Part shown: piece after piece, positions 1 through 9,408 of the stretch
How the letters are laid out: every line of letters begins with the position of its first letter
Position numbering within the stretch: the stretch's first letter is position 1
From: Bisporella sp. PMI_857
Lineage: Eukaryota > Ascomycota > Leotiomycetes > Helotiales > Helotiaceae
Reading direction: 5' to 3'
DNA: 64,000 nucleotides
Assembly (NCBI GenBank): GCA_021307315.1
Contig: JAJSPD010000046.1
Coordinates: 1-64,000, forward strand
Notes under the pieces: model-generated
What the model was told of the DNA's origin: nothing
Seen by the model: the letters and a program-made list of their open reading frames with translations, nothing else
Database searches by the model: none
Translations under genes and position numbers: made by a program

Positions 1-1665
1 TCCGATCCCACAACTGTTGGTCTTTGGGGGCCTTTAGCATTTGATCCATCATCCACTGCTGCTTGTCCTTGACCCCGTTGGCCGCATTCGTTACCCATGA
101 AGCCCCCCGTGCAGCTAATGACAGATCATCCTGGATCTTGTCCAAATCAATCTCAAAGCGATCTTTCTTTTGGCCAACCCACATCAGATCCTCCCATAAA
201 ATGTCCTCGGCCTCACGGATCATATCATGAATAGAATCCTTAAACCGCTTAATTGGCAGTGGCTTCCCATGGAACTCTAAAATATCTCCATCCGGACGAT
301 TCGTTTCAGACCGGGTCCAAGTGATGCTGGGTTGGTTGATTTTCTGCATGCTCATGGTCTTGCCATATCCGAGCATCTTGATCAAAAAGCTGCATGGGCT
401 ATAGCTTCCCACAACAAGATGCTTCTTTCGTAACTCAAGAAACCGATCGATGTCTTCAGCCGTTTACTCTCCTCTCGTGGCTGCTGGCAGTGTATGCTCA
501 ATAAATAAAACTCGCGCGCAGTACATAAATCCAGCAAGCATATATGAATACTCATCACCACGTCTTAAACGGTTTTCGTCTTCCACGATGCCCAAGACTG
601 CAGCAAAGTGGATAATGGGACTGTCAAACCGGTCATATCCTTTTAGACTCTGCAGAATCATCGACATCATAAGTGCACTCATCTTTTGGATTTGGGTATT
701 GTCGTCTTCTCCCAGTTCGAGTGACTCCAACATCTCGTCCAGCCGCTCTTTCTGCCTCAAGCCTAACTTAGTCAATTCACAGCAGTCTTTCATCATATCA
801 ATCTCTCCACTGCTCGCAGTCTGCCGGTTCTCACTCTCTTCCTCATTATCGATTTCATGGGCAAAATCATCTTCATTATTATTTACCGATTCCTCATCCC
901 CGCCGTCGGATTCGCCGCCCTCACGCGTTTCCCTCTCTTTCTGTGCTACGTACACACGCAACAAATAGCACGCAAATCGCCGAAGATAAGAAATATAACG
1001 ATCCAAACTATCCTCGTTTTGCAAACGCACCATGGGTCGGTTCTCTACCCTCTCGGTCGAGTTTGCCGTTCGTAGCCAATACGGAGTGTCGTCGTGTAAG
1101 CTACTTAACCCATCAACTGCCTGCTTGATCATCAGACTAACGATCTCGCTAACACGTTGCAATTGCTTTTCGTTTCGGTCTGGTAACCTACTTGCATGAG
1201 CAATACGTCTAATATTTCGGCCGCCAAAATGCAGTGGCCACTGTACAAAGCTCCACCACCAGTCTTGTCGCTTTTTTCAGTCTTTGAATCTGCGATCTCG
1301 AATCTCTTTTGGTTTGCATCATCGACTCCCTGGAACAGCTGATCTCGAAGCAGCTTATTTTCATCATCTTCTACTGTTTCCACGCTGGAAGAAGCCTCTT
1401 CTACAATAAAATATCTTTGATATATATGGTCGAAAAATGTCTGTGCCTTGACTTCTATCCAATGCTTTGGGTTGGCTTTCGAGAACCGCTAGCCATGGGT
1501 TTTGCAATGCTTCTGCATTCCATCCTTCGATGTTGTAATATGGGTACAATCATTACAATTCAGTGCACTTACCAGCTGACCAAGTGACGAATACGGAGCA
1601 CCACCTGGTTCGGGTAGTTTGACATCTTTTGGGTGCCGGAGTGGAAGCGACCCATACTTCTCGAG
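1..1665 (-). pseudogene. Decayed OrsD zinc-finger/recombinase-family gene, copy A (runs off left edge)
   Basis: Minus-strand reading gives the family zinc finger (CNDC, then HITTSKDGMQKHCK), then KHWIEVKAQTFF and QRYFIV, then the middle region (residues like DSPIIHFAAVLGI) and, towards base 1, the conserved block EFHGKPLPIKRF...DILWEDLMW, which stays open to the window edge. The frame is broken by TAG at 1489-1491 (where the family has Trp after HG), by a frame change near 1165, and by TAA at 464-466. On both sides of that TAA the same frame continues with family-like protein, so one base change split it. The YR core would lie beyond base 1 and is not visible. No function is likely now. The family assignment rests on clear similarity to copies C, D and E in this window; the OrsD (DUF3505) name is from recall. 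Confidence 0.75.
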
Positions 1666-2048
1666 TAACGGCCTTCGTCATCCGCCATGTCTTCTTCTCC
1701 TTGTCCATTAACAGCTTGTCTTTGGGAGCCCGCAGCATACGCCGGATCATGCACTGCTACTTGTTCTTCAGCCAATTCGCCTCGTTGGTCACCCGCGACG
1801 CTCCCCGTTTAGCAAATGATAAGTCGTCTTGGATCTTGTCTAGATCAATCTCAAAGCGCTCCTTCTTCTCGCTCACCCACATGAGATCCTCCCATAAGAT
1901 GTCTTCAGCTTCCCGGATCATATCATGGATCCCTTCCTTAAACCGCTTAATGGGCAGCGGCTTCCCATGAAATTCCAAAATGTCTCCGTCTAGCCGGTTC
2001 GTTTCGGATCGAGTCTATGTGATACTCGGCTAGTTGATCTTCTGCATT
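1666..2048 (-). pseudogene. Fragment of the same family, copy B
   Basis: A short piece that matches copy A (1-360) at DNA and protein level: EFHGKPLPIKRF, EDILWEDLMW, RFEIDLDKIQDDL, then RMLRAPKDK and WRMTK. Compared with copy A it has in-frame stops at 2030-2032, 2015-2017 and 1757-1759, where copy A reads Gln, Trp and Gln. All three differences are C-to-T or G-to-A. Neither the zinc fingers nor the YR core are present, and its 5' side abuts the end of copy C at about 2,050. It is a partial duplicate that has been mutated since, and surely not translated as a whole. Confidence 0.7.
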
Positions 2049-2049
2049 C

Positions 2050-5000
2050 TCATGGTCTTGGCTTTATACTACCCAATCCCAAGAGCATATGCCACTGGGA
2101 ACTAACCGCCTTAGAAAGACGAATGCTGTCATAATTCAGACTGTCCACGATTTTCAGAGCAGCGTAATGCACAGAGTGCGCTGATAAATTCCCGACACTA
2201 TCCTCGTGTGACAGTAAATCCACCTTTGGTAGGCACCTCCTAAAATCTGCTCCAATATACTTGCACCCCATGCTGATTGCTACATGTTGGTAATCCTGAA
2301 TAGATAAACGCAGTTCTAGCCGGACAGCCGTCTCGCGGGCTAACACCTCGGTCAGATGTTTCCGGGCCCATGGCCGATTTTCATCATGCCAAAGATAGTC
2401 ACTCCGAGGGAGCCCATTTGCCTGGTAGTCAACAGCCTCTGAGAACGGCTGCACATGAGCCAAGTAGACTGCTAAAAGCTGACCGACGCGCCATGGCAAG
2501 AACCGTACCGCTGCCTTGATTCCTCCGAAGACCTCCGTAGTCTGTGGACACCACGTGGCACAAGCTAATTGACCTTCAATAACGTAGATGCTACGTTCCA
2601 GACATATGCCATTACGATGGGTGATGTCAGTGATCTCATCTCCGCCGGCGGGGGGGCCGGTTACGATCTGAACCAGTACTAACAGAAGCTCAAGGAACTG
2701 CTTTCGGACCTGCGCGTACTCCCGAATCTTGCTCATTCGCCACGAACTTCCCTCACACAGCCGCTCGTGCTTCGGGGCCTTCTGCATTCGATCCCACATC
2801 CAGCCCTCCTTGCCCGTCAATTCGTTAGCCTCATTCGTCACCCAAGACGCTCCACAATCCCCAAGGGTTAAATCATCCCGGATATTTGCCAAATCAATCT
2901 CAAATCGTTCTTCATCCCGCTGACCCCACATCAAATCCCGCCATAGTAGATCTTCTGCATCGCAGATCATATCGTGAACGGCACACTTGATCCTAGAGAT
3001 TGGCAGTGGTCTGCCATGGATGTGGAGAATATCCTCATCTGACTGTCTCGTCTCCGATTGAGTCCAGGTGACGCGCAGCCCAATTTGTTTCTGGATTTCA
3101 CGATCATCGTCATCACAATAACTACCATCATCCGACGATCTCAAACTGTGTTCCTTCCTTCTAAGCTCGGAGTGGCTCCATAAATCGCATCGGGCATCTA
3201 GTGAAACCGAACATTTTGACATAAGGGAAGATCGCTTCTCTTCTTGTTGCAAAGTCGTTATAGACTCTCCCACTCCGGGTAAGGACAAAACTTTGGACCC
3301 TTTGGTGGCTTCAGTGACCTCACTGCGGCTCAAAAGTCTCGTGTAATTGGACATACCCAACCTTGATTGCTTCTTCCCGGTCGACATTTTTCTTGGCGTG
3401 TTATCATGTGCATTCTCGTCTGGTAAGACCCCACCAGATTTCCGTTTCTGTCCTAGCGCGCTATTAGATTGAGAAATACGACCACTGTTCCAAGGTACTG
3501 AGTTCAGTGGTGGCCTTTGCAAGTCAGGTACTATTCTTGCTGCTGGAATAACAAATGTGTTTTGGGTGACTGGTGGAACGAAGCTGTAGTCGATAGGATG
3601 GTCGGGTTTAGCTAGCTTTGGTCGCCGTTTTGTAGGTTGCCGGCTCTTGTGGTTAAGTACAACTAGATTCTCGTTCGGTTTTGACCCTCCTGGCGTGGGC
3701 TGTAGTTGATGTGTGGAAACGTCACTTCGGCTCTGGTGACCCAGGTACTGATGCCATTCTACAGAAGCCCACTCATAAATGTTGAGCAATGCCGGCTGCA
3801 TTTGTGATGGGAAAGCTCCATCCAATCCATATGTCGTCCCCCGCTGACGTGGTCGGTGGCCGCTCTGCCACGCAAATACAACATTCGGGTCGGCACTAGC
3901 GCTCTGGTCGTCATACCTGTTAAAAGGTTTGGCTAGTTTCTTGACATGTTTCTCCGTGACGCTAATTGAGAGTTGACGATAGAGCCGAATGTTGATGGGC
4001 TTTTCGAAAACCCCAGAGCTACTCTTTACAAGAATACCTGCGAGGCGGCTAGAGTGCCAGGGGCGCTGAGGTGCTTGCGGTGAGCAGAAGAGAAGACTGC
4101 TTGAGACCCTGCATCTGGATGTTTCTCTTTGAAGCATTGCTGCGAACGGTCGGATATACACTAAATAGTAATACAACAGCTTCCCTACCTTCGCCGGCAG
4201 AAATCGGACGACCGTAAATTCATTGTTGGTACTTCTCTTGGCTTTGTGATGTCGTATCACATAAATCATGAAGCTGTCGTGCACATAAACCCCCCGCTCA
4301 GTTGACTGCCCGTTGCACCATTCCAGGCTGAGTATCTCAGTAGCTCGAGGTGCTTGCCCACCAAGCGTTAACATTGCACCGGCAAGATATCCCTGGTACG
4401 CCTCCGTCATCTTCAGATATTCGGAGACAGCCTTGAAATCCCATCTGTCCCCTTGCAGAAGACCGTCACCCTGAGCCGTGCAAGCTCTAGTAGACAAGGT
4501 CAGATATGCCATAGATAGGTCATTGGCTGGATGTTGAATAAAGGAATATCCTTGACGCTTGTTGCTCATATCATCTCTTACCCGGCTTAAATCAACCTCG
4601 GGCATCCAGTCGAACATAAGCGTATCACATAAAGATTCTGCGTGCCGAACGAGGCTATGGCCGAATTTGCGGAAATCATCCATAGAGATCGAAGTGTCGT
4701 CGTAGAACAGAGTACTCCCATCATCACTCCAGCGCACCAGGAATGAAGGCGTATCCGAACGAGCTTGTTTGCGCCCAAAAGCACGCAGGCTTAGGAACTC
4801 TCCCAACGGTGTCAGACAGCCAAATACCATGCATTCCAGACGAATTTCGTTTAGACGCTCGAGTTGACCATGTTGAGATCGACGGGGGAGGCCGACATAT
4901 TCGTACGCCCTATGCGGAAGAGCAATTTCTAGTAGCAGGAGGCGCTGAACATAGATCAGTGCGGATAAGTGAGGGGTATAATCCTTAGGTCGCCGGAACG

Positions 5001-6522
5001 TCGAGCCATCCTCAGTACAACCAAGTACGCCAGAATAGTAGACGAGTAAGCTGGAGCTGGGTTGTCCATCAGCAAACTCTTCAGTAACAAAAAAGATACT
5101 CAGGCGGAAGACGAGTTCTGCTAGCTTATCAACCTCGGCCGTAGTGGTATTAGACATGCATTGGTCTTCGCTCCCGTCAGAAATCCAGACTTTTTCATCC
5201 TCGTCGTCCGCTTGGTCGATGAAGTCATCCTCTGCACTTCTCTCTTCGATCTTGTCTGCATCTTCGATCGCATCTTCGTCTTCCTCTTCGTCTTCCTCTT
5301 CGTCTTCCTCTTCGCCTTCCTCCTCACCTTCTTCGTCATCTTCGTCTGCTTCGTTTTCTCCATCATCCTCAACATCTTCTTCGCCTTCCCAATCGCTGCT
5401 GTTCTCAGAGAAAAGCTGATCTCCACTGTGCGCATTTTCAAGCTCGCTATTCACATCATCCCATGCATCGTCGTTCCACACACCTCTTAACTCCTTTAAC
5501 TGCTTCTTGGTAAATTGAATTCCCAAGGCTGATTTGCGAGCAGCCGGAGTCATGTTATAGGCTCGGAAGATGAATGGCAAGAATCTTTGAAATAGCCGCC
5601 GGTATCTCTGGCGAGTTGCAGCTCGACCCAAAAATCCGAACGGCTTTTGGTAGAAACGGGTAGCCGATCCCGACTTAAGCCAGCATAAGATTGGATGCCC
5701 CGTGCAACGCATGGTCTCCTCGCACCTGTCCAATGCACGGCCCAAAGCTGCCATCAGTTGCCATATCTTCTGCTCATCGCTTCTAGGGCTGACAAGGTTG
5801 ACCCCCTCATGCTGCCCTATAGGAAAGTCTCGATCATAAGAACTAGCCCGTTCCACCTCACTAATCCTCACCAGTAGATCTCGTCGGGTCCCTTCATAGA
5901 CATGTGCCCACTGGGTTCGCTCCATCCATAGGCTTGTGAGTTCTAGTTCCTTTATGCCTGTCTCCTGCATAGCTTCTCGGTCACAAGCGGCAATGTACGC
6001 TCGTTCCCTTTGATGAATGGCGTCAAGATGGGCCGATCCTGAGAAAATCCGGAGCGGGTCATCCTTGAGTGCTTGACGGACAATCCAATACTGACGCGAA
6101 GCTCCAGCTACCCAGGTCTGAAGGCGCACGTCTTGATAGAGGTCATCTGGGTTCCGCCGACGTACAGATGACGCGCGAGGAGGAGGGCAACAGGAAGATA
6201 CGTGACGAGTAATCGTGTCCAGGTTGATGGTCCGAAACCTGCAGGTAAGGCAAGCATAGCCGCGGTAGACCTCGAGATGCGGGTGGACGAGCGATTGGTC
6301 GGGACGGAGACGAATATCAGTTGGGTTGGGAATCTTGAGGGAGCGGATCAATGGGGTTATGTCCCGCCGAGATTCTGGACAGATCCGGTGCTTCTCCCAC
6401 AAGTGTGAAGTTACCTGAGACTTAGAGACAGCCAATGCATATTGACACGTCTTACAGATCAATGCTGGTCCTTGAGGGTCGTACACAAGATTCACAGCAG
6501 TGAGCAAGGGATAATCCGCCAT
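2050..6522 (-). CDS. OrsD zinc-finger protein with two tyrosine recombinase domains, copy C
   Basis: Single open frame of 1,490 codons from the ATG at 6522; the frame is open to 6627, but the extra 35 residues do not resemble the family, so the inner start is preferred. Zinc finger 1 is C23/C26/H40/H45, finger 2 C91/C94/H107/C111. Residues 372-445 are almost all Asp/Glu. A first YR domain (about 685-925) keeps the catalytic set: box I Arg726 (APRATEI), Lys760, box II Arg849 (LYRQLSI), box III GH889 and Tyr898 nine residues on. A Lys/Arg-rich linker follows, then a second YR-like domain (about 1165-1480) in which box I Arg is Gly1293, box II Arg is Gln1412, the Lys is not evident, and no Tyr follows His1449. 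Family knowledge: YRs cut and rejoin DNA through the Tyr. Role here is inferred: DNA recombination or integration, in the nucleus. Confidence 0.75.
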   Translation of the reverse strand: MADYPLLTAVNLVYDPQGPALICKTCQYALAVSKSQVTSHLWEKHRICPESRRDITPLIRSLKIPNPTDIRLRPDQSLVHPHLEVYRGYACLTCRFRTINLDTITRHVSSCCPPPRASSVRRRNPDDLYQDVRLQTWVAGASRQYWIVRQALKDDPLRIFSGSAHLDAIHQRERAYIAACDREAMQETGIKELELTSLWMERTQWAHVYEGTRRDLLVRISEVERASSYDRDFPIGQHEGVNLVSPRSDEQKIWQLMAALGRALDRCEETMRCTGHPILCWLKSGSATRFYQKPFGFLGRAATRQRYRRLFQRFLPFIFRAYNMTPAARKSALGIQFTKKQLKELRGVWNDDAWDDVNSELENAHSGDQLFSENSSDWEGEEDVEDDGENEADEDDEEGEEEGEEEDEEEDEEEDEDAIEDADKIEERSAEDDFIDQADDEDEKVWISDGSEDQCMSNTTTAEVDKLAELVFRLSIFFVTEEFADGQPSSSLLVYYSGVLGCTEDGSTFRRPKDYTPHLSALIYVQRLLLLEIALPHRAYEYVGLPRRSQHGQLERLNEIRLECMVFGCLTPLGEFLSLRAFGRKQARSDTPSFLVRWSDDGSTLFYDDTSISMDDFRKFGHSLVRHAESLCDTLMFDWMPEVDLSRVRDDMSNKRQGYSFIQHPANDLSMAYLTLSTRACTAQGDGLLQGDRWDFKAVSEYLKMTEAYQGYLAGAMLTLGGQAPRATEILSLEWCNGQSTERGVYVHDSFMIYVIRHHKAKRSTNNEFTVVRFLPAKVGKLLYYYLVYIRPFAAMLQRETSRCRVSSSLLFCSPQAPQRPWHSSRLAGILVKSSSGVFEKPINIRLYRQLSISVTEKHVKKLAKPFNRYDDQSASADPNVVFAWQSGHRPRQRGTTYGLDGAFPSQMQPALLNIYEWASVEWHQYLGHQSRSDVSTHQLQPTPGGSKPNENLVVLNHKSRQPTKRRPKLAKPDHPIDYSFVPPVTQNTFVIPAARIVPDLQRPPLNSVPWNSGRISQSNSALGQKRKSGGVLPDENAHDNTPRKMSTGKKQSRLGMSNYTRLLSRSEVTEATKGSKVLSLPGVGESITTLQQEEKRSSLMSKCSVSLDARCDLWSHSELRRKEHSLRSSDDGSYCDDDDREIQKQIGLRVTWTQSETRQSDEDILHIHGRPLPISRIKCAVHDMICDAEDLLWRDLMWGQRDEERFEIDLANIRDDLTLGDCGASWVTNEANELTGKEGWMWDRMQKAPKHERLCEGSSWRMSKIREYAQVRKQFLELLLVLVQIVTGPPAGGDEITDITHRNGICLERSIYVIEGQLACATWCPQTTEVFGGIKAAVRFLPWRVGQLLAVYLAHVQPFSEAVDYQANGLPRSDYLWHDENRPWARKHLTEVLARETAVRLELRLSIQDYQHVAISMGCKYIGADFRRCLPKVDLLSHEDSVGNLSAHSVHYAALKIVDSLNYDSIRLSKAVSSQWHMLLGLGSIKPRP

Positions 6523-6681
6523 TGAAAAGACAATTTGAGGATCAGAACAAAAAAAATTCAAAAATAACAATAGGATTTTACAATCACATCCAGATTCTAT
6601 ATAGTCAGGAAGAGGAAGAGTGCTCAAAGTCAGAAGGGGATATCGGGAGTAAAATTAGGGTTGGTGCACGGACAATTTCCG

Positions 6682-6762
6682 CGTATTCTGTCAGAATACG
6701 ACGCGTCCTAGGCAACGCTCATTTGAAGCTTAGACTTTTTTCGCGTATTCTGTCAGAATCCG
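6682..6762. repeat. Two copies of a 19-bp near-perfect palindrome between copies C and D
   Basis: CGTATTCTG-T-CAGAATACG occupies 6682-6700 and is a perfect inverted repeat of 9-bp arms around one base. A second copy with one changed base (ending CCG) occupies 6744-6762; the two lie 62 bp apart in direct orientation and share an 18-bp identical core with the preceding CG. The pair sits exactly where copy D loses homology to its relatives and 160-240 bp upstream of the copy C start. It could be a protein-binding site, a recombination site, or the scar of an insertion. Confidence 0.6.
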
Positions 6763-8688
6763 GACCAGCATAAAGGTCTTTAGGATAGGCATCAACTTGC
6801 CGTAAATAGTGCTCTGCAGTCTTTCGATTCCACTTTGCTGTTTTCCTTGACCCTGACTTCACAAAGAACTCTTCTTGTAGCCAGTCTGCACTTGCTACCC
6901 GGTTGAGCAGCCACTGATCATGCCCATGAAGAGCCGTATTGCGAGCATCTTTCAAGAAATTCCACCCGGGCTCGCTTACCGTCGGATCGTCTTTAAGAGC
7001 ACGTAGTGTGAGCTCCGGGACTACATCTTCCCTACTCTCCTCTGGGTTCACAAGGAGCAACTCGTGTAGCTGGCTCTGGCTAATCTTTACTTGCTCGGAA
7101 ATAAAGCGTCGTAAAGCCATCATTGTTAGCTCAAGCCCTTTATAGCTAAGCTCTTCTCCATCATCTGACCAGACAATATGGCCAAGTGCCGTCGTAGTAT
7201 CTTGGATCTTCTTGCCATACGCTCGCAACTTAAGTGCCCAATTCATTGGCGATCGACTCCCATAGACCATAAAGCGATCTTGCATCGTATCTAGAATCTC
7301 GGAAGCATAATCGACCTCATCCTCGTTCACTGCCAGCACTGCACGCTGAATAACTAGTAGCTGGGAGAGCTTTATAAAAGCAGAGAGTGAGGGAGTATAT
7401 GTTGTGGCCTCGTGATAGCTCCCCTTGGGATTAATGCCAAGAACGGCGAGGAATCCAACAATGACGCTATCATAGATATTGCCATGTAGCGGATGATCGA
7501 GTAGCGCAATGCATAAGAGGAGGCAAGCTCGGTCTAGCTCTTCATATTGTTCAGGATCTACATTGCCTCGTATAGCAGATTCTTGTTGCTGAGCGAGACT
7601 CGCAGCAGCTCGAAGGCCAGCTTCGAGGGCTGCTGACTGAGCAGAGGTTAGACGACAATGGAGCACGGGTGCTCGTCTTTGCCAGACTAGCCGGTAAAGG
7701 AAGCACAGGAGCTGCTGCCAAACCTTCTTATATCGAAGATATGTTAGCTCCTTGAGCTTATGCCAGAGCGGTCGGCTATGAGAGCGACGCGGGATAAAAC
7801 TATTTACTCGATGCTGGTCAAATACGTTGACTTTGTCCTCAATAAGAGAAGTGCGTGCCTGCTCAATCACACGGTCGAATGAGTCGAGGAGTAAAAGGAG
7901 CAAAGCTTCCGATTGGTCCTCTTGCTGATGAGCCACTTTGCTGGGGATCTCAATAAGCCGCACAGCTTGGACAAGATCTCGTCCGTGGAGGTAACGCATC
8001 CACTGTGTAGTCTCTAGCCATGGAGAGACCTGGCTGAAGTGCTGCTGGTCAGGACGGCTAAGGGCGGCTTGGTCTGGCGCTGCGAGCTTTTCGGATAATT
8101 GTAACTTGATCTGCTCGGATATTGAGCATGTCGGTAGGCGGCTTTTAGGCTCTCTTGACTCTGTATCAACGGGACTAGGAGCCAGCAGCACTGGAAAGTA
8201 TCGAATATAAATATTCCGTCGGAAGAAGGTATGACAAGCCACAGGGAACGCTGCTACTGTTTGAAGGTTAAAGGCTTCTTGACTAGTGCTAGATGGACGA
8301 CCTTTAGGACGAGACCACTGGTGTGCCTTTTTAAGATGTTCACGTAAAGATCGCTCGTCTACACAGGTATAAGGGTGTGTGGCCGGGCACCGCCGGCACG
8401 AGAATGCACCTTGGTAAATGCGGAGAAACGGGATTGCTGGAGTGTCTAGCTCTACCGGCATCTCTTTAATCCAAGCGGGAGGGCGAGTAGGGTAGGTCAA
8501 GCAATGGCTGTGATCTGGGCTGCTGTAAATCCTTTATCCTTTTGGTGCTGAGCCCGAAGGTGGCTGGCAATCTCAGATGGTACAAGGGCGTATTGGCATA
8601 CTTTACAAATAATTACCCCGTATACCGAGTCAAATTTTAAAAGATCGTCTCTGACATGAGAAGGTAAAGAAGGGGGAAGAGACGGCAT
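6719..8688 (-). pseudogene. OrsD zinc-finger/recombinase-family gene, copy D: frameshifted, YR domain missing
   Basis: The 5' part (8688-8497) encodes finger 1 (ICKVCQYALVPSEIASHL) and ends at TGA; the rest of the protein continues in another frame from about 8500, giving finger 2 (CRRCP...LREHLKKAHQW), the conserved segment VSPWLETTQW, and the middle region to EHYLRQVDAYPKDL. There, about 20 codons before box I of the recombinase core, similarity stops and a short unrelated tail ends at 6719. One frameshift plus the lost 3' half make a functional recombinase unlikely. Up to the break it matches copy E closely in order and motif. A truncated DNA-binding protein is possible if the frameshift is a sequencing error. 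Confidence 0.75.
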
Positions 8689-9408
8689 TGCGAATAAGCG
8701 ATATGTTTCTCAGTTCGGCAAGAGGATAGAATCAACTCAAGTATTAAAAGGAAAGAGTTGAGCTAATTCATAGCACTCAAACGCCAATATAACGCGTCAG
8801 ATACGCGTGTATGCATTATATTTCATAATTCGTGGCAGAATCCAATGCTCAATTCTGAAATCGTCGGCGGTACCGTGATCTACACAGGGGGGAGCTCAAG
8901 TGGCCGGGCAGGGCTACGCTTCGGCAAGCGACCAATGAAAGAACGAGTAAATGGGGTTGAGTCAAACCCGTTTGAGTATAAGGAGTAGGACTACTTCGAT
9001 TTAACAATACAGAGTAGGTGGAGTTATTTAGAGTTATTTAAACATTGATGTTGAAAAGGGGGCCGGCTCGCTAAGCTAAGCGAGGTTGGAGTGCGGGGTT
9101 TGATGTGCGGGGTTGGCATATAGGGTTAGGCGAGGGCTAGAATGGGGGCGTAATCGATGTAGCTTCCCTAAACTAGAAATTAAGAGGACTACGTCCACCT
9201 GGGCCTTCCGTAGGTGTAGGGGCTTGCCCCTTACCTCCCTATTACAACACTATTAAAATCGCTCTTGAAATAGCCCTTCAAATCACTATACCTTAATTTA
9301 AACTTTGTTTGCGGGCTCCAAATCACTTCTCATTTATCCTCTTTGCTACTCTGCCTCTAAAACACCAAAACTAGTATCAAAAACGGATCCTCTCTCTATT
9401 TACTACTT
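8689..9408. other. Intergenic region between copies D and E
   Basis: No gene is recognisable here. It should hold the copy D promoter (right next to 8688) and the copy E 3' region. Two ACGCGT hexamers lie at 8792-8797 and 8803-8808, about 105-120 bp upstream of the D start. A 10-base TAGGGTTAGG occurs at about 9121, too short to call a telomeric tract. Confidence 0.5.

Noticed and set aside
5144..5490. Plus-strand Ser-rich or Phe/Leu/Val-rich open frames
   Set aside because: Antisense of the Asp/Glu-rich tract in copy C; low-complexity shadow.
9121..9130. TAGGGTTAGG as an interstitial telomere repeat
   Set aside because: Only about one and a half units; such words occur by chance. A subtelomeric position rests on gene content alone.
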